Source: Actinoplanes liguriensis
GTDB taxonomy: Bacteria > Actinomycetota > Actinomycetes > Mycobacteriales > Micromonosporaceae
Direction: 5' to 3'
Assembly (NCBI GenBank): GCA_000715855.1
Contig: KL571411.1
Span: 4,334 to 9,910 of the forward strand
Length of the DNA: 5,577 nt
Shown here: positions 1 to 5,577 of the stretch, piece after piece
Numbering within the stretch: position 1 is the first letter of the stretch
How the letters are laid out: each line of letters starts with the position of its first letter
The notes under the pieces: generated by a model
Seen by the model: the letters and a program-made list of their open reading frames with translations, nothing else
Told to the model about the DNA's origin: nothing
Database searches by the model: none
Translations under genes and position numbers: made by a program

Positions 1-31
1 TCGCGCCATCAGAGATGTGTATAAGAGACAG
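1..31. other. Residual transposase sequencing adapter at the contig end (non-genomic)
   Basis: Positions 13-31 read AGATGTGTATAAGAGACAG, the complete 19-bp engineered Tn5 mosaic end used in tagmentation libraries. The preceding 12 bases, TCGCGCCATCAG, equal the 3' end of the Roche 454 primer A, which early Nextera adapters carried directly in front of the mosaic end. The whole 31-base block is therefore adapter. Natural Tn5 outside and inside ends differ from this hybrid sequence, so it is not a resident transposon end. Genomic sequence begins at 32. The adapter is joined to an open reading frame on the minus strand, so translating across it would add a false C-terminus to the penicillin-binding protein. 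Confidence 0.96.
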
Positions 32-2163
32 GGCTTGTCCGAGGGCGGCGTGAACTTCTCCTCGGGCAGCCCCTTCAACGCGTCCCGCAGCGTCTGCGCC
101 ACCGTGTACTTCGAGATCGTCGACCGCCCGTTGCCCACGTAGTGCTCGGGATTGTCCGGATCCGCCACGAACGCCGACGCCGCCAGCTGCGGGGTGAACC
201 CGCTGAACCACGCGGTCTTGTTGTTGTCCGTGGTGCCGCTCTTCCCAGCGACCGGCCGCCCCAGCGTGCCGTAGACCATCTCGGACGTCCCCCATCCGCC
301 GCAGCTGCCGCGCGCCGCGCCGTACCCGGTCGGGCAGCGCGCCGCATCGGTCGCGGCCCGGGCCACGTCCTGGCTGAAGACCCGCTTGCAGCGCGGCGCC
401 GCGACGAGTTTGTCCTGGTAGATCGCGTCTTTGCCGTCCGAGGTGCGGATGGACAGGACCGGCAGCGGCTCGCAGTACCGGCCTTCCGCCGCGACCGTCG
501 CGAACACGTTGGCGATCTCCACCGGGGTGGCGTCGCTGACCCCGAGCGTGAACGCCCCCCACCCGGCGGCGTGTTCCGGCCCGGCCAGTTTCTTGTCCAC
601 CTCGGTACGCCATTTCAGGCCCAGTTTCTCCGCCATGGCCACCGCCTTGTCCGCGCCGACCCGCTGTTCGAGTTGCACGAAGTACGTGTTCACGGACTTG
701 CCGAACCCGCTCCACATGGTCTGTTCCCCGGTCATCGACTTGCTGGAGTTCTTCGGGCACCAGTGTGTCCCGCAGGTCGCCGGCCCGGGCGCGGTGATGT
801 ATTTGGAGACGAACCGTTCCGGGGCGTAGTACGACGTGGACAGCGGCAGCCCCGCGTCCAGCGCGGCCAGCAGCGTGAAGATCTTGAACGTCGACCCGGC
901 TTGATAACCGGCCATGTCCCCGCCGCCGAGCAGCGGGTTGACGGTGTTCGGGTAGTTGCCCCGCACGTCGTGCTGTTTCCGGTCGCTGTGTTTGCCGTTG
1001 TCGTCCTGCTGCAGGGAGTACCGCCGGTTCACCGCCATGCTGACGATCCGCCCGCTGCCCGGCTGGATCACCACCTCACCGTGCGCGAACGGGCTGTTGC
1101 GCCCCTCCTTGCCGAGGATGTGCTCCATCGCGGCGGCCTGCACCGACGGGTCGATCGAGGTGACGACGCGGTAGCCGCCGCGGCGCAGGTTCTCCTCGCG
1201 TTCCAGGACGTTGCGGCCGAAGGCGGGCTGTTCGCGCCACCAGTTCTTGAAGTAGTCGCAGAAGAAGCCCCAGTCGTTGTGCTTGCGGGTGATCGAGACG
1301 CAGTCGTTCGGTGGCATGCTGAGCTTCAGCCTGATCTTGGATTTCTTGGCGCCGGCCGCCTGTGCCGCGGTGATCGAGCCCATCTTCAGCATCTGGTCGA
1401 TCACGTAGTTGCGCCGTTGCAGCGCGGCGCCCTGGTCGCGGATCGCCGGGTCGTACGCGGACGGCGCCTTGACCAGCCCGGCGAGCAGCGCCGCCTCGTT
1501 CAGGGTGAGGCTCTTGGCGGGTTTTGAGAAGAACACCTCGGACGCCGCGTAGATCCCGTAGGCACGGTGCCCGAAGTACGCGTTGTTCAGGTACCGCTGG
1601 AGGATCTGCTGCTTGCTGAGCCGCTGCTCGACCTCGATGGCGAGTCGCATCTCGCGCAGTTTCCGGCCGGCCGTCTGTTCGGTGGCCTCCAGTGCCTCCT
1701 TCGGGGTCCGGGCGCTGTCCCGCAGCGCCATCCGGACGTACTGCATGGTCAGCGTGGAAGCGCCCTGGGACACCCCGCCGGCCTGCTGGTTGGCGACGAA
1801 CGCACGGGCCACCCCTTTCGCGTCGACGCCGTGGTGCTCGTAGAAGCGGGTGTCCTCGGAGGCCACGATGGCCTGGGTGATGTAGGGCGACATGTCCTTG
1901 AGCGGGACCTGCCGCCGGTACTCCTCGTAGAACATCGTCAGCAGCGTCTTGCCGTCCTTGGCGTAGACGTAGCTGGTCTGCGCCGCGGGCACCTCGACGA
2001 GCTGTTCCGGCATGTTCTCCAGGGCGTCGGTGCCGGCCTTGACACCCATCCCGGCGAGCGCCGTGAACGGATAGGAGAGGCCGGCGATGACCAGGCCCGC
2101 GATGAGCCCGGCACGGATCAGGAGGGCGACTCTTCCGGCTACGGTGGGACGTCGGTCAGTCAC
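32..2163 (-). CDS. Class A penicillin-binding protein (GT51 glycosyltransferase plus transpeptidase), C-terminus missing
   Basis: Bifunctional peptidoglycan synthase acting outside the membrane: it polymerises lipid II and cross-links stem peptides. About 710 codons are present and open to the window edge. Residues 11-45 form a hydrophobic N-terminal anchor. The GT51 domain shows SEDTRFYEHHGVD (catalytic Glu103), QGASTLTMQ (133-141), RKLRE (167-171, second Glu) and KQQILQRYLN (184-193), where Gln replaces the usual Glu. The transpeptidase domain shows STFK (Ser424 nucleophile, Lys427), SVN (490-492) and KSGTT (641-645). Eight cysteines lie outside the membrane. The start is taken as GTG 2163-2161. 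An in-frame TTG at 2181-2179 with GAGG 4 nt upstream is an alternative, and an in-frame TGA just above it limits further extension. The 3' end is cut by adapter sequence shortly after the TP domain, so probably only a short tail is lost. It is divergent from the cobalamin operon and functionally unrelated to it. It resembles actinobacterial PonA-type proteins; which paralogue is unclear. Confidence 0.95.
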
Positions 2164-2218
2164 TCTTTGAAGGTATGACAAATCGCCTCATGTTCCCCAG
2201 GAATCAGCAGGAGAACGC
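2164..2218. promoter_or_regulatory. 55-nt divergent intergenic region between the PBP and cobalamin genes
   Basis: This is the only non-coding gap between the two divergent genes, so promoters for both must lie here or inside the opposing 5' coding ends. On the minus strand TACCTT (2175-2170) fits the TANNNT form of an actinobacterial -10 box and ends 6 nt before the GTG start at 2163. With no good Shine-Dalgarno sequence before that GTG, this would suit a leaderless PBP transcript. No convincing -35 accompanies it. On the plus strand I see no clear -10. The gap is far too short for a cobalamin riboswitch (about 200 nt), so B12 feedback by that route is not visible here. The assignment as promoter region rests mainly on position. 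Confidence 0.4.
2209..2213 (+). promoter_or_regulatory. Ribosome binding site AGGAG for the cobC-like gene
   Basis: AGGAG lies 5 nt before GTG 2219, good Shine-Dalgarno spacing. The in-frame ATG at 2237 has only a weak GGG nearby, so this site decides the start in favour of GTG 2219. Confidence 0.7.
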
Positions 2219-3274
2219 GTGCGGCATGCTGGGCGCATGACGTTCGACCTCGATCATCACGGCGACGCGGAGGTGGGCGCCGGCCTGATCGACCTCGCGG
2301 TCAACGTGCGCCGTCAGCCGATGCCGGCCTGGCTGGCCGATCCGATCCGGGACTCGCTGGGCCGCCTCTCGGCCTACCCGGACGCGGCCGAGGCGACCGC
2401 CGCGGTCGCCGCGCGGCACCGCCGGGACCCGTCCGAGGTGCTGCTCACGGCCGGCGCCGCGCAGGCGTTCGTGCTGCTCGCGCAGGCGTTGCGCGGGGCG
2501 CGCCGGCCGGTGGTGGTGCATCCGCAGTTCACCGAGCCGGAGGCGGCGCTGCGGAACGCCGGGCACGTGGTGGACCGGGTGCTGCTGCGCGAGGAGGACG
2601 GCTTCCGCCTCGACCCGGCGCTCGTCCCGGACGACGCCGACCTGGTCTTCGTCGGCAACCCCACCAACCCGACGTCGGTTCTGCACCCGGCCGGGGATGT
2701 GGCGAAGCTGGCCCGCCCGGGCCGCGTGCTGGTGGTCGACGAGGCGTTCGCCGACACGACGTACCGGGAAGATTGCGGGAGCGAGCCGGAGTCGCTCGCC
2801 GAACGCCGTGACCTGCCCGGGCTGGTCGTCCTGCGGCTGTCTCTTATACACCCCGCGGAGCTGCTGCCTCGCCTGGCCGCGGCGCAACCGCTCTGGGCGG
2901 TCTCCACGCCGGCGCTCGCCGCGGCGACCGCCTGCGCGTCCCCGGTCGCGGTGGCCGCGGAACGCGAGATCGCGGCGGCGGTCGCCGCCGAGCGGATCCA
3001 TCTGGTGGAACGCCTGCGACAGGTGCCGAAGGTCACGGTTCCCGGTGATCCGGCGTCCGCGTTTGTTCCGATACGCCTGGAGAAAGCCGACGAGATCCGC
3101 GTTGAGCTGCGGAAACGAGGATTCGCGGTACGTCGTGGCGACACGTTTCCGGGCTTGGGCCCCGACTGGCTCCGGATAGCGGTGCGCGACACTGCCACCA
3201 CGGACCGATTCGTGCAGACTCTGCGAGAAGTGATCCGCGACCGCGGCGACGAAGTGACCGAGGAGCGACCGTGA
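2219..3274 (+). CDS. cobC: CobC-like PLP-dependent aminotransferase/threonine-phosphate decarboxylase, damaged by an internal adapter join
   Basis: Fold-type I PLP enzyme of the HisC/CobD group, closest in style to actinobacterial Rv2231c-family CobC proteins. These are placed at formation of the aminopropanol phosphate side chain of cobalamin. It has 351 codons, near family length. Family signs are LIDLAVNVR near the N-terminus, GNPTNPT (Asn147 region, PLP ring contact), VVDEAFAD (Asp174, pyridine nitrogen contact), PLWAVSTPALAAA, and LRIAVRD near the C-terminus (Arg323, likely carboxylate contact). The expected PLP-lysine segment (SLTKTWGLAGLR type) between VVLR and AELLPRL is absent. In its place are codons 207-211 (LSLIH), encoded by 15 bases of Tn5 mosaic end at 2837-2851. 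The frame happens to stay open. I infer that about 15-20 native residues were lost in assembly, and that the organism's real gene is intact. GTG 2219 is chosen as start because of AGGAG. The stop overlaps cobT by 4 nt (GTGA). Confidence 0.88.
   Translation: MRHAGRMTFDLDHHGDAEVGAGLIDLAVNVRRQPMPAWLADPIRDSLGRLSAYPDAAEATAAVAARHRRDPSEVLLTAGAAQAFVLLAQALRGARRPVVVHPQFTEPEAALRNAGHVVDRVLLREEDGFRLDPALVPDDADLVFVGNPTNPTSVLHPAGDVAKLARPGRVLVVDEAFADTTYREDCGSEPESLAERRDLPGLVVLRLSLIHPAELLPRLAAAQPLWAVSTPALAAATACASPVAVAAEREIAAAVAAERIHLVERLRQVPKVTVPGDPASAFVPIRLEKADEIRVELRKRGFAVRRGDTFPGLGPDWLRIAVRDTATTDRFVQTLREVIRDRGDEVTEERP
2837..2851. other. Partial Tn5 mosaic-end adapter inside the cobC-like gene
   Basis: CTGTCTCTTATACAC is the first 15 of 19 bases of the reverse-oriented engineered mosaic end (CTGTCTCTTATACACATCT), the same element found complete at 13-31. 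The T at its fourth base excludes the natural Tn5 outside end (CTGA...), and the TATACAC portion excludes the natural inside end. It is AT-rich in a gene of otherwise extreme GC content, and it sits precisely where the conserved lysine segment is missing. The simplest reading is an untrimmed read end joined to a second read by the assembler. Confidence 0.92.
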
Positions 3275-4323
3275 CCCTGGAGACCACCCTGGCGGCCATC
3301 CGCCCGGCCGACGAGCCGTCCATGGCCGCCGCCCGCGAGCTGCAGTCCCGGCTGACCAAGCCGGCCGGCTCGCTGGGGCACCTGGAGGAGCTGTCGGTGC
3401 GCCTGGCCGGCCTGGCCGGGGTCTGCCCGCCGCCGCTGCCGGAGCCGGCCACCGTCGCGGTCTTCGCCGGCGACCACGGCGTGCACGCGCAGGGCGTCAG
3501 CCCGTGGCCGCAGGAGGTCACCGCCCAGATGGTGGCGAACTTCGTGGCCGGCGGCGCGGTGGTGAACGCGTTCGCCCGGCAGACCGGCGCGGACGTGATG
3601 GTGGTCGACGCCGGGGTGGCGATCCCGCTGCACGGCGGGCCGAACCTGCTGGACGCGAACATCCGCCGCGGCACCCGGGACATGACGGTCGAGCCGGCGC
3701 TGACCCGCGAGGAGGCCCGCGCGGCCGTCGAGCTGGGCATCGCGGTCGCCGGCCAGCTCGTCGAGTCGGGCGCGAGATGCCTGCTCACCGGGGACATGGG
3801 GATCGCGAACACGACCCCGGCGGCGGCGCTCATCGCGGTCTTCACCGGCTCCGCTCCGGCGATCGTGACGGGCCGCGGCACCGGCATCGACGACGAGACG
3901 CTCGCGCACAAGACCGGCGTGATCGCGGCGGCGCTGGCGAAGCACACCCCGGACCCGGCCGACCCGCTCGGCGTGCTCGCCACGGTCGGTGGCCTGGAGC
4001 ACGCCGCGCTGACCGGGTTCATCCTGGGCGCGGCCGCGCGGCGGGTGCCGGTGATCGTGGACGGCGTGATCGCCGCCTCGGCCGCGCTGGCCGCCGCCGC
4101 GTTCGCGCCGGACGCGGTCGCCGCGATGGTCGCCGGGCACCGCTCGGCCGAGCCGGGCGCCGGTGTCGCGCTCGCTCACCTGGGCCTGGAGCCGCTGCTC
4201 GACCTCGGGATGCGGCTCGGCGAGGGCAGCGGCGCGGTGCTGGCGCTGCCGATCGTCGCGGCCGCGGTCCGGGTCCTGCACGAGGTGGCGACGTTCGACA
4301 GCGCCGGCGTTTCGGAGAAATGA
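3271..4323 (+). CDS. cobT: Nicotinate-nucleotide:dimethylbenzimidazole phosphoribosyltransferase
   Basis: Cytosolic enzyme that transfers phosphoribose from nicotinate mononucleotide to 5,6-dimethylbenzimidazole, giving alpha-ribazole phosphate, the activated lower ligand of cobalamin. It has 350 codons, the usual length. Diagnostic blocks in order are LTKPAGSLGHLEEL near residue 30, FAGDHGVHAQGVSPWPQEVT, VVDAGVAIP, RRGTRDM, LLTGDMGIANTTPAAAL, GRGTGIDDE, VGGLEHAALTGFILGAA, VIVDGVIAA, GHRSAEPGA and RLGEGSGAVLALP. The Glu of RLGEG is residue 318 and corresponds to the catalytic Glu317 described for Salmonella CobT. The GTG start is preceded by GAGGAG (3260-3265) with 5-nt spacing and overlaps the preceding stop as GTGA, so translation is probably coupled. 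Its stop overlaps the next start as ATGA. No lesion is seen; this is the one undamaged complete gene in the window. Confidence 0.97.
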   Translation: MTLETTLAAIRPADEPSMAAARELQSRLTKPAGSLGHLEELSVRLAGLAGVCPPPLPEPATVAVFAGDHGVHAQGVSPWPQEVTAQMVANFVAGGAVVNAFARQTGADVMVVDAGVAIPLHGGPNLLDANIRRGTRDMTVEPALTREEARAAVELGIAVAGQLVESGARCLLTGDMGIANTTPAAALIAVFTGSAPAIVTGRGTGIDDETLAHKTGVIAAALAKHTPDPADPLGVLATVGGLEHAALTGFILGAAARRVPVIVDGVIAASAALAAAAFAPDAVAAMVAGHRSAEPGAGVALAHLGLEPLLDLGMRLGEGSGAVLALPIVAAAVRVLHEVATFDSAGVSEK

Positions 4324-5494
4324 GCAGCGTCATGAGTTTGTATCCGCTGGGACAGCCACCCGCCGGGTCCCGGCGCTGATCGCGGCCGGCGCCCGGGTCG
4401 ACATCGTCGCGCCCGAGCTGACCCCCGCCCTGCAGGCCCACGTCGACGCGGGCCGGGCCACCTGGACGCCCCGGCGGTTCGCGCCGGCCGACGTCGAGGG
4501 CGCCTGGCTGGTCCACGTCGCGGTCGACGATCCGGAGGCGGCCGCCCAGGTCAGCGCGGCCGCGGAGGAGCAAAGAATTTTTTGCGTACGGGCGGACGAC
4601 CGCGACGCCGCGACCGCCTGGACCCCGGCCGTGACCCGGCACGGCCAGGTGACCGTCGCCGTGACCGACGGTGGCGACCGCCGTCGCGCGATGGCGGTCC
4701 GTGACCTGGTCGCGCACGCGCTGGAGGCGACACCCCCGGCCTCGCCCGAGCTGAAGGGCGTCGCGCTGGTCGGCGCCGGCCCGGGCGACCCGGAGCTGAT
4801 CACGATCAAGGGTCGCCGCCTGCTGGCCGCCGCGGACGTGGTGGTCGCCGACCGCCTGGTCCCCGGGATGCTGCTCGGCGAGCTGCGGCCGGAGGTCGAG
4901 CTGATCGACGCCGCGAAGATCCCGTACGGGCCGTCCGCCGCGCAGGGCGAGATCAACCGGATCCTGGTCGACCGCGCACAGCAGGGCAAGTTCGTGGTCC
5001 GGCTCAAGGGCGGCGACAACTTCGTGTTCGGCCGTGGCGGCGAGGAGGCCCTGGCCTGTGCCGAGGCCGGTGTCCCGGTGCTGGTCGTGCCCGGGGTGAC
5101 GAGCTCGATCGCGGCGCCCGCGCTGGCCGGCATCCCGGTCACGCACCGCGGGGTGGCGCACGAGTTCACCGTCGTCTCCGGGCACATCCCGCCCGACCAC
5201 GCGGACTCGCTCGTCGACTGGCAATCCCTGGCCCGGCTGCGGGGCACGCTCGTGATCCTGATGGGCCTGAAGAACCTGCCGAAGATCGCGGAGCGCCTGC
5301 TCGCCGAGGGCCGCGACCCGGCCACCCCGGTCGCGGTGATCCAGGAGGGCTCCACGGCTCACCAGCGCTCCCTGCGCAGCACTCTCACCGAGGTCGCCGC
5401 CGCGGTCACCACCGCCGGGATCCGTCCCCCCGCGGTCGTCGTCATCGGCGACGTCGTGGCCGTGACCGAGGCCTTCACCCCCGCCGCGGGCTGA
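4320..5494 (+). CDS. cysG/cobA: Fused siroheme synthase/uroporphyrinogen-III C-methyltransferase, interrupted by a small 5' deletion and frameshift
   Basis: Converts uroporphyrinogen III to precorrin-2 with two S-adenosylmethionine methylations; the N-terminal half is of the precorrin-2 dehydrogenase/ferrochelatase type (CysG-N, Met8-like). The start ATG 4320 overlaps the cobT stop (ATGA); ATG 4332 is an in-frame alternative. That frame gives MSSVMSLYPLG and then hits TGA at 4377. The remainder is in another frame from about 4350: ATRRVPALIAAGA, then a DD pair (4526-4531, matching the catalytic Asp region of CysG), then IFCVRADD. The methyltransferase domain starts near 4751 with VGAGPGDPELITIKG, then VVRLKGGDNFVFGRGGEE (4994-5047), PGVTSSIAAPALAGIPVTHR and QEGSTAHQRS. 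The N-terminal GGGxVA NAD-binding loop and the strand before it are missing, about 40-50 nt by family comparison. The methyltransferase half looks complete. The break is probably an assembly error, but a true pseudogene cannot be excluded. Confidence 0.9.
4349..4356. other. Deletion/frameshift junction in the cysG/cobA gene
   Basis: Upstream of this point the operon frame encodes the normal N-terminus (MSLYPLG). Downstream the homologous sequence continues in a different frame (ATRRVPAL). The intervening segment, which in this family carries the glycine-rich dinucleotide loop, is gone. The bases at the join include GACAG (4351-4355), identical to the last 5 bases of the mosaic end seen at 13-31. 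This is suggestive of a trimmed adapter remnant but too short to prove it. The exact breakpoint is uncertain by a few bases. Confidence 0.7.
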
Positions 5495-5577
5495 TCGGAG
5501 TCCCGCGAGCCGGTCCCGCGTCGAGGTAGCGGCCGCGCGGCGCGGTGCCGGCTGGTTCTCACGGTGGTTATGAGGGA
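5495..5577. other. Short 3' flank after the cobalamin operon, no gene seen
   Basis: Eighty-three bases follow the stop codon. They hold a GC-rich near-perfect inverted repeat, CCGCGC (5533-5538) and GCGCGG (5540-5545). As written it has only a 1-nt loop and no T-run follows, so it is weak as a terminator. TCCCGCG occurs twice (5501-5507, 5514-5520). I see no start codon with a ribosome site and no recognisable protein; a following gene may begin beyond the window. Confidence 0.4.

Noticed and set aside
13..31. Natural Tn5 or IS50 end
   Set aside because: The 19-mer is the engineered hybrid mosaic end, differing from both natural IS50 ends, and it is preceded by a sequencing primer tail; no transposase gene or IS50 sequence is present.
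142..1527. Long plus-strand open frame opposite the penicillin-binding protein
   Set aside because: It is an antisense shadow of a gene with all class A PBP motifs; its translation is arginine/valine/histidine-rich with no recognisable domain, as expected in GC-rich DNA.
2837..2851. Genuine lysine-less aminotransferase homologue (a non-catalytic PLP-fold protein)
   Set aside because: The other PLP-contact motifs are intact, and the missing segment is replaced by exact adapter bases, so loss by assembly is far more likely than evolution.
2374..4281. 635-codon minus-strand open frame across cobC and cobT
   Set aside because: It is low-complexity and Arg/Gly/Asp-rich, opposes two genes with clear conserved motifs, and spans the adapter join at 2837-2851.
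4019..5362. Long minus-strand open frame opposite the cysG/cobA gene
   Set aside because: Shadow of the methyltransferase gene; no family motifs and biased composition.
5501..5520. Direct repeat TCCCGCG
   Set aside because: Two 7-base copies in extremely GC-rich DNA are expected by chance, and no larger repeat array or CRISPR-like spacing is present.
5533..5545. Rho-independent terminator after the operon
   Set aside because: The inverted repeat has a 1-nt loop as drawn and no T-tract follows; such GC palindromes are frequent by chance at this composition.

Overview
The window reads as a short contig fragment from a very GC-rich actinomycete. G or C dominates codon third positions, GTG starts are used, and genes overlap by 4 nt. 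The gene content and protein style suggest Micromonosporaceae (Actinoplanes-like), but that placement is inference from family resemblance. There are four real genes in two divergent blocks.

Left block, minus strand (about 2163 down to 32): a bifunctional class A penicillin-binding protein with an N-terminal membrane anchor, a GT51 glycosyltransferase domain and a penicillin-binding transpeptidase domain. All main catalytic motifs are present. Its C-terminus is cut off at the window edge, where the first 31 bases are not genomic. They are a sequencing-library transposase adapter: the tail of a 454-A type primer followed by the 19-bp engineered Tn5 mosaic end.

Right block, plus strand (2219 to 5494): a tightly coupled corrin/siroheme operon. 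A CobC-like PLP-dependent aminotransferase/decarboxylase (Rv2231c family) overlaps cobT (nicotinate-nucleotide:dimethylbenzimidazole phosphoribosyltransferase) through GTGA. cobT overlaps a fused siroheme synthase/uroporphyrinogen-III C-methyltransferase (cysG/cobA type) through ATGA. Together they cover an early step (uroporphyrinogen III to precorrin-2) and two late steps (aminopropanol side chain; lower-ligand activation) of cobalamin synthesis. The 55-nt gap between the divergent starts has no room for a cobalamin riboswitch.

The most important observation concerns sequence integrity. Inside the cobC-like gene, 15 bases (2837-2851) match the mosaic end in reverse orientation, exactly where the family's PLP-binding lysine motif should be. 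The cysG gene has a second small deletion plus frameshift at about 4350-4356, removing its glycine-rich NAD-binding loop; that junction ends in GACAG, the terminal bases of the mosaic end. Both lesions are best read as assembly/library artefacts rather than biology. I see no convincing undescribed biological system here. The risk is that the damaged genes would be mistaken for a lysine-less aminotransferase or an N-terminally truncated methyltransferase.
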